The notes under the pieces: model-generated
What the model saw: the letters and a program-made list of their open reading frames with translations, nothing else
Told to the model about the DNA's origin: nothing
Database searches by the model: none
Part shown: positions 18,258-20,701 of the stretch, one piece after another
How the letters are laid out: each line of letters begins with the position of its first letter
Numbering within the stretch: the stretch's first letter is position 1
Made by a program: the position numbers and the translations under genes
Source: Oppiella nova
Lineage: Eukaryota; Arthropoda; Arachnida; Sarcoptiformes; Oppiidae
Length of the DNA: 20,701 nt
NCBI GenBank assembly: GCA_905397405.1
Contig: CAJPVJ010000758.1
Location: forward strand, 1 to 20,701
Direction of reading: 5' to 3'

Positions 18258-19013
18258 TATTTTAGTCTAAAGTAATAATATCTTAAACTTTATGTAAAAA
18301 TAAATCAAAATAACTGTTAATATAAGCGATTGTACATATTCATTACAAGTTTTCTATACATTACTGTAAACGTTATTTAGCAAAAACCTTTTGTGATGTA
18401 ATAATATATCACTTTATATTGAAGGGATGGGGCACTCGAGGTGTGACTATAGCTTTATAAATCGGTTGACGATTTGTACGAATTAAACGATTTGTTGATT
18501 AAGAGATTAACGTGACATCGATTACACGCGTTATGCCAATGAATACGGAAAGGGAAGGGAAAGGGAGGCGAACAGATTAACGATAAAAGGAGGGCCACAT
18601 CTAGTAGTCCCTCAGTATTGACCCTATATTACAAAGCCTTTAGTAACAGCAATATAATTCACGCAATTTTGCGAATCATTTGTTGTTTTATTATAATATA
18701 TTATAATAATTTTATTTCTCTGTCATGATGTTATTGAGATTTTAAATATTCTATTATTTTATATTATATATTGAATGTTGATCATATTCAATAAAAATTA
18801 AAAATTAACACGGAACCTTACATAATAGGCATTTTCAAATATTATGTAAATATGCACACCCTGTCACTAATTACCTTCAAATGCATCAAGCTTGTTTAGG
18901 CTCTGAACCTTTTTATACTTTTTATATGGCTGTTTCATACGGCATATTTTAATTATAAAAAGGACCTTAAATAATTTAAACTTTTAATTTTGAGCACCGT
19001 CTGTTCTTGTTGC

Positions 19014-19069
19014 CAGGCAAATTGAATTTGCCTGTCATTGTCTATCATCAGGCAACTTTAATTTGCCTG
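19014..19069. repeat. Two adjacent short hairpins with the same stem
   Basis: 19014-19034 is a perfect inverted repeat, arms CAGGCAAATT and AATTTGCCTG around a single G. 19049-19069 has arms CAGGCAA and TTGCCTG with a seven-base loop. The same stem sequence used twice 35 bp apart is not expected by chance. It may be a TE remnant or a structured RNA element. Confidence 0.6.
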
Positions 19070-19291
19070 TCGATTTGGATTTTTAATCAATTTAATTCAA
19101 TTTATTTTAATTATAATTGTTGTTTATTATCAACTAATTTCTCACACACAGAGATATTTGAATAAAAAAATTTAAATGTAAATATAGTAAAAGTAATGAA
19201 TATTATGCAAACAATAATACATTAAAACAGAATATAATCAGGGTTCACATGAAGGGAAAGCCTGTCTACCAGTGCTCGCAACCATTTCAAA

Positions 19292-19380
19292 ATTTTGTGC
19301 TAAATGTCCAATTACAAATCATTTTTATAAATTTCAAAACAATTTGTCCTAAATGTTTTATTACAAATCATTTTTATAAA
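19292..19380. repeat. 49-bp tandem duplication, two units
   Basis: TAAATGT, ATTACAAATCATTTTTATAA occurs at 19301-19331 and again at 19350-19380, with TTTGTGC or TTTGTCC in front. It is non-coding and AT-rich. Confidence 0.6.
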
Positions 19381-19782
19381 GCATAATATAAATAAAATTT
19401 ATTTGAGTGAAATTATTTTATTCAAATAATGCGCACCCGGAGTATAGTGCGCTCTTTACTTTTACCTAAAAATTACTTTTTGTTTAATTTATTTTCTATT
19501 AAAACAGGGTAATGTAAAACTCAACATCTTAATAGGTAGGCCAATCGACTGGGCCCGATAACGTGCGCCACTGCAATAGGAATCCTCCCTCGCAAACAAG
19601 TGTACTCCCGGTCACGAAACTTGAGTCACGCGACGCTATAAACAGTACTGCGTTTACGTTTTCTATGGGCCGAACCATACGTCCCAAAGGAATCTGTTGA
19701 GGCATTTGTTCATAAATGGCGTCCAACTCATCACTCGTTAGACCCAAACTGTCATAGAATCCACTTTTGATAGGCGCCGGAC

Positions 19783-20395
19783 CTTGTGGAAAAACATGAT
19801 TCGTATATGGATTAAATGAATGGATTAACCGGTTATCTCTATATTTAAACACTATGTAATGAACTTTAGGCACTGTTTTAATCAAGTACATTATGGTTAA
19901 TAGTTCAATACATAGTGCTCTAATATATAGATAAACGGTTATTCCATTCATTGAGTCATAATATGATTCAATCGAATACCAGACAGTGTCCCAATGCAAA
20001 TACGGCAATGAACTGTAGATTTTTAAATAGATTTTATTACCTATATGTTTTGAAATACAATTACGTTTAAACAAAACTGATTTTCCTTGATAATTCTTAA
20101 GTGAATAATGTTAACTTAGATCATGTATCACTTTACCGATTGGTTCTAGGATCTATGGTAAAAAATGTACTACCCCAAAAGGCCTAAAACCCAAATCGCC
20201 TAAACCCCAAAAGGAATAAACCGATAAGGCCTAAACTCAAATAACTGGTCAGTGGCCGTATTTTCAATTTAATTAGTGGATTAGACTTGTCATAAGCTAA
20301 ATTAAGTCAAATGACCATTGGTCAGTTAGTTATTCAAGTTTAGACCGTTTGGGTTTAATAATAGAGTATAAATATAAGTGTTTCAAAAGCAATAC
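19783..20395 (-). other. Intron-like region of the second SDR, with repeats
   Basis: The region lies between the two homologous exons. It contains degenerate 15-17-bp repeats of the form GCCTAAAnCCCAAA (20173-20236) and an inverted repeat (20217-20255 with 20315-20357). The 19790-20074 open stretch shows no family resemblance. Confidence 0.45.
20173..20357. repeat. Degenerate CCTAAACCC tandem repeat plus ~40-bp inverted repeat
   Basis: Units GGCCTAAAACCCAAAT, CGCCTAAACCCCAAAAG and GGCCTAAACTCAAAT follow each other with about 15-17 bp period. The last part, TAAACC...GGCCTAAACTCAAATAACT then GGTCAGTGG, is inverted at 20315-20357 (reverse complement TAAACCC...GGTCTAAACTTGAATAACT). The arrangement fits a TIR element of about 140-190 bp; no clear target duplication is seen. 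Confidence 0.5.
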
Positions 20396-20481
20396 TAGAC
20401 TGCATTGACTCGGACGCCATTGTGGGCCAACTCTAGTGCCAAACATTTTGTGAACATATCCAACGCACACTTCGAAATATA

Positions 20482-20701
20482 CAGTGTGTTTCACCATCAG
20501 CCGCTGACTTTGAATTGAAATAGCTCAAAAACCAAATTAGATAGCAAGGCACTCTCGACGGTTTCTAAAACTAAAAAGTATAGCAAATTCTTTGACATAC
20601 TGATCACCCAGGTGCGACTTATATTAATGTTATTTCTATAAGCACTCTTGCAGACATGATTTACAGTATGAACAAAATGAACAAGATAAATACAATCTAT
20701 A
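20482..20701. other. Foreign-looking sequence replacing the start of SDR exon 2
   Basis: From 20482 the homology to the intact SDR stops within the catalytic motif and is replaced by GC-richer sequence (CAGTGTGTTTCACC, CATCAGCCGCTGAC...). It has no open frame of note before the window end. I read it as an insertion or rearrangement edge; the element type is unknown. Confidence 0.35.

Larger units (their letters stand above)
18258..19528. other. Intergenic region between the two SDR loci
   Basis: It holds the presumed promoter of the minus-strand SDR. A purine-rich tract on plus lies at about 18546-18570 (GGAAAGGGAAGGGAAAGGGA). Two hairpins sit at 19014-19069, a 49-bp tandem duplication at 19292-19380, and a short stem GCGCAC...GTGCGC at about 19430-19451. 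A short peptide HMKGKPVYQCSQPF at about 19246-19290 recalls a C2H2 linker but is too short to call. No gene is supportable. Confidence 0.4.
19529..20481 (-). pseudogene. Second SDR, two 3' exons only, damaged
   Basis: The last exon (about 19782-19529) encodes PAPIKSGFYDSLGLTSDELD, IPLGRMVRP and FVTGSTLVCEGG, homologous to exon 3 of the intact SDR but with a longer C-terminus (LLQWRTLSGPVDWPTY). The preceding exon (20481-20396) encodes [20 protein letters not shown] and NGVRVNAV, homologous to its exon 2 after the YxxxK motif. Aligned to YSMSK, the catalytic Tyr codon falls exactly where homology is lost at 20482. Upstream sequence has an in-frame TGA and a different character. The donor TA|GTATTG and the acceptor ACAAG|GTCCGG do not restore the frame; splicing there would create TAG. 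The N-terminal Rossmann exon is not seen before the window end. The call is a gene fragment or pseudogene; a continuous open frame back to 20074 is intron read-through. Confidence 0.65.

Noticed and set aside
19246-19300. Peptide HMKGKPVYQCSQPF resembling a C2H2 linker
   Set aside because: Only one partial motif, no second cysteine or histidine pair; too short to support a gene.
20173-20236. Telomere-like CCTAAACCC units
   Set aside because: Irregular unit length and sequence, and located inside a gene remnant, so not a telomere.

Overview
The window is AT-rich nuclear DNA from an animal, most likely an arthropod and plausibly a mite. It combines arthropod-type DEG/ENaC channels, gustatory-receptor-like 7TM genes with phase-0 introns near the C-terminus, a CYP3-clan-like P450, short GT-AG introns of about 65-150 bp, and eukaryotic transposon debris (hAT-like and PIF/Harbinger-like MITEs, a LINE tail, terminal-inverted-repeat elements). 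There are no bacterial operons, Shine-Dalgarno sites or CRISPR arrays. The organism call is inference from gene content only.

Layout. (1) 1-2909, plus strand: three head-to-tail DEG/ENaC channel modules. The C-terminus of module A runs in one uninterrupted frame into module B, and a good intron (1632-1736) joins B to the TM1 exon of module C. Neither B nor C has a start codon of its own before TM1, so this may be a multi-module channel protein, although module C is damaged just after TM1. (2) 3048-6023, plus strand: two copies of a single-pass receptor. Pieces of LRR ectodomain, Ig-like exon, TM helix and a tyrosine-rich cytoplasmic tail can be assembled. The longest open frames over the TM exons are in the wrong frame; the frame encoding the TM helix is different. 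Each copy carries its own lesion. (3) 6419-12690, minus strand: two tandem gustatory-receptor-like genes inside a duplicated block of 2.1-2.6 kb. Copy A contains a complete 428-bp hAT-type MITE that copy B lacks. Between the two blocks sits a broken C2H2 zinc-finger gene (about 9600-10258). (4) 12693-14215: duplicated small exon-like segments on the minus strand, AT-rich palindromic DNA and a TIR element. (5) 14216-15172, plus strand: two internal exons of a cytochrome P450, helix C to helix I, with a changed I-helix motif and no heme-binding end. A Harbinger-like MITE and a minus-strand LINE tail follow. (6) 16866-18257, minus strand: a complete three-exon classical SDR of 259 aa. (7) 19529-20481, minus strand: the 3' part of a second SDR, interrupted at its catalytic tyrosine codon.

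Functionally the window mixes chemosensory or ion-channel genes, a putative cell-surface recognition receptor, and redox/detoxification enzymes (P450 and SDRs). These are families that expand by tandem duplication and decay, and nearly every family here is present as two or more copies with at least one damaged. The most unusual items are the concatenated DEG/ENaC modules and the LRR-Ig-TM receptor whose conserved tail carries an ITIM-like tyrosine motif.
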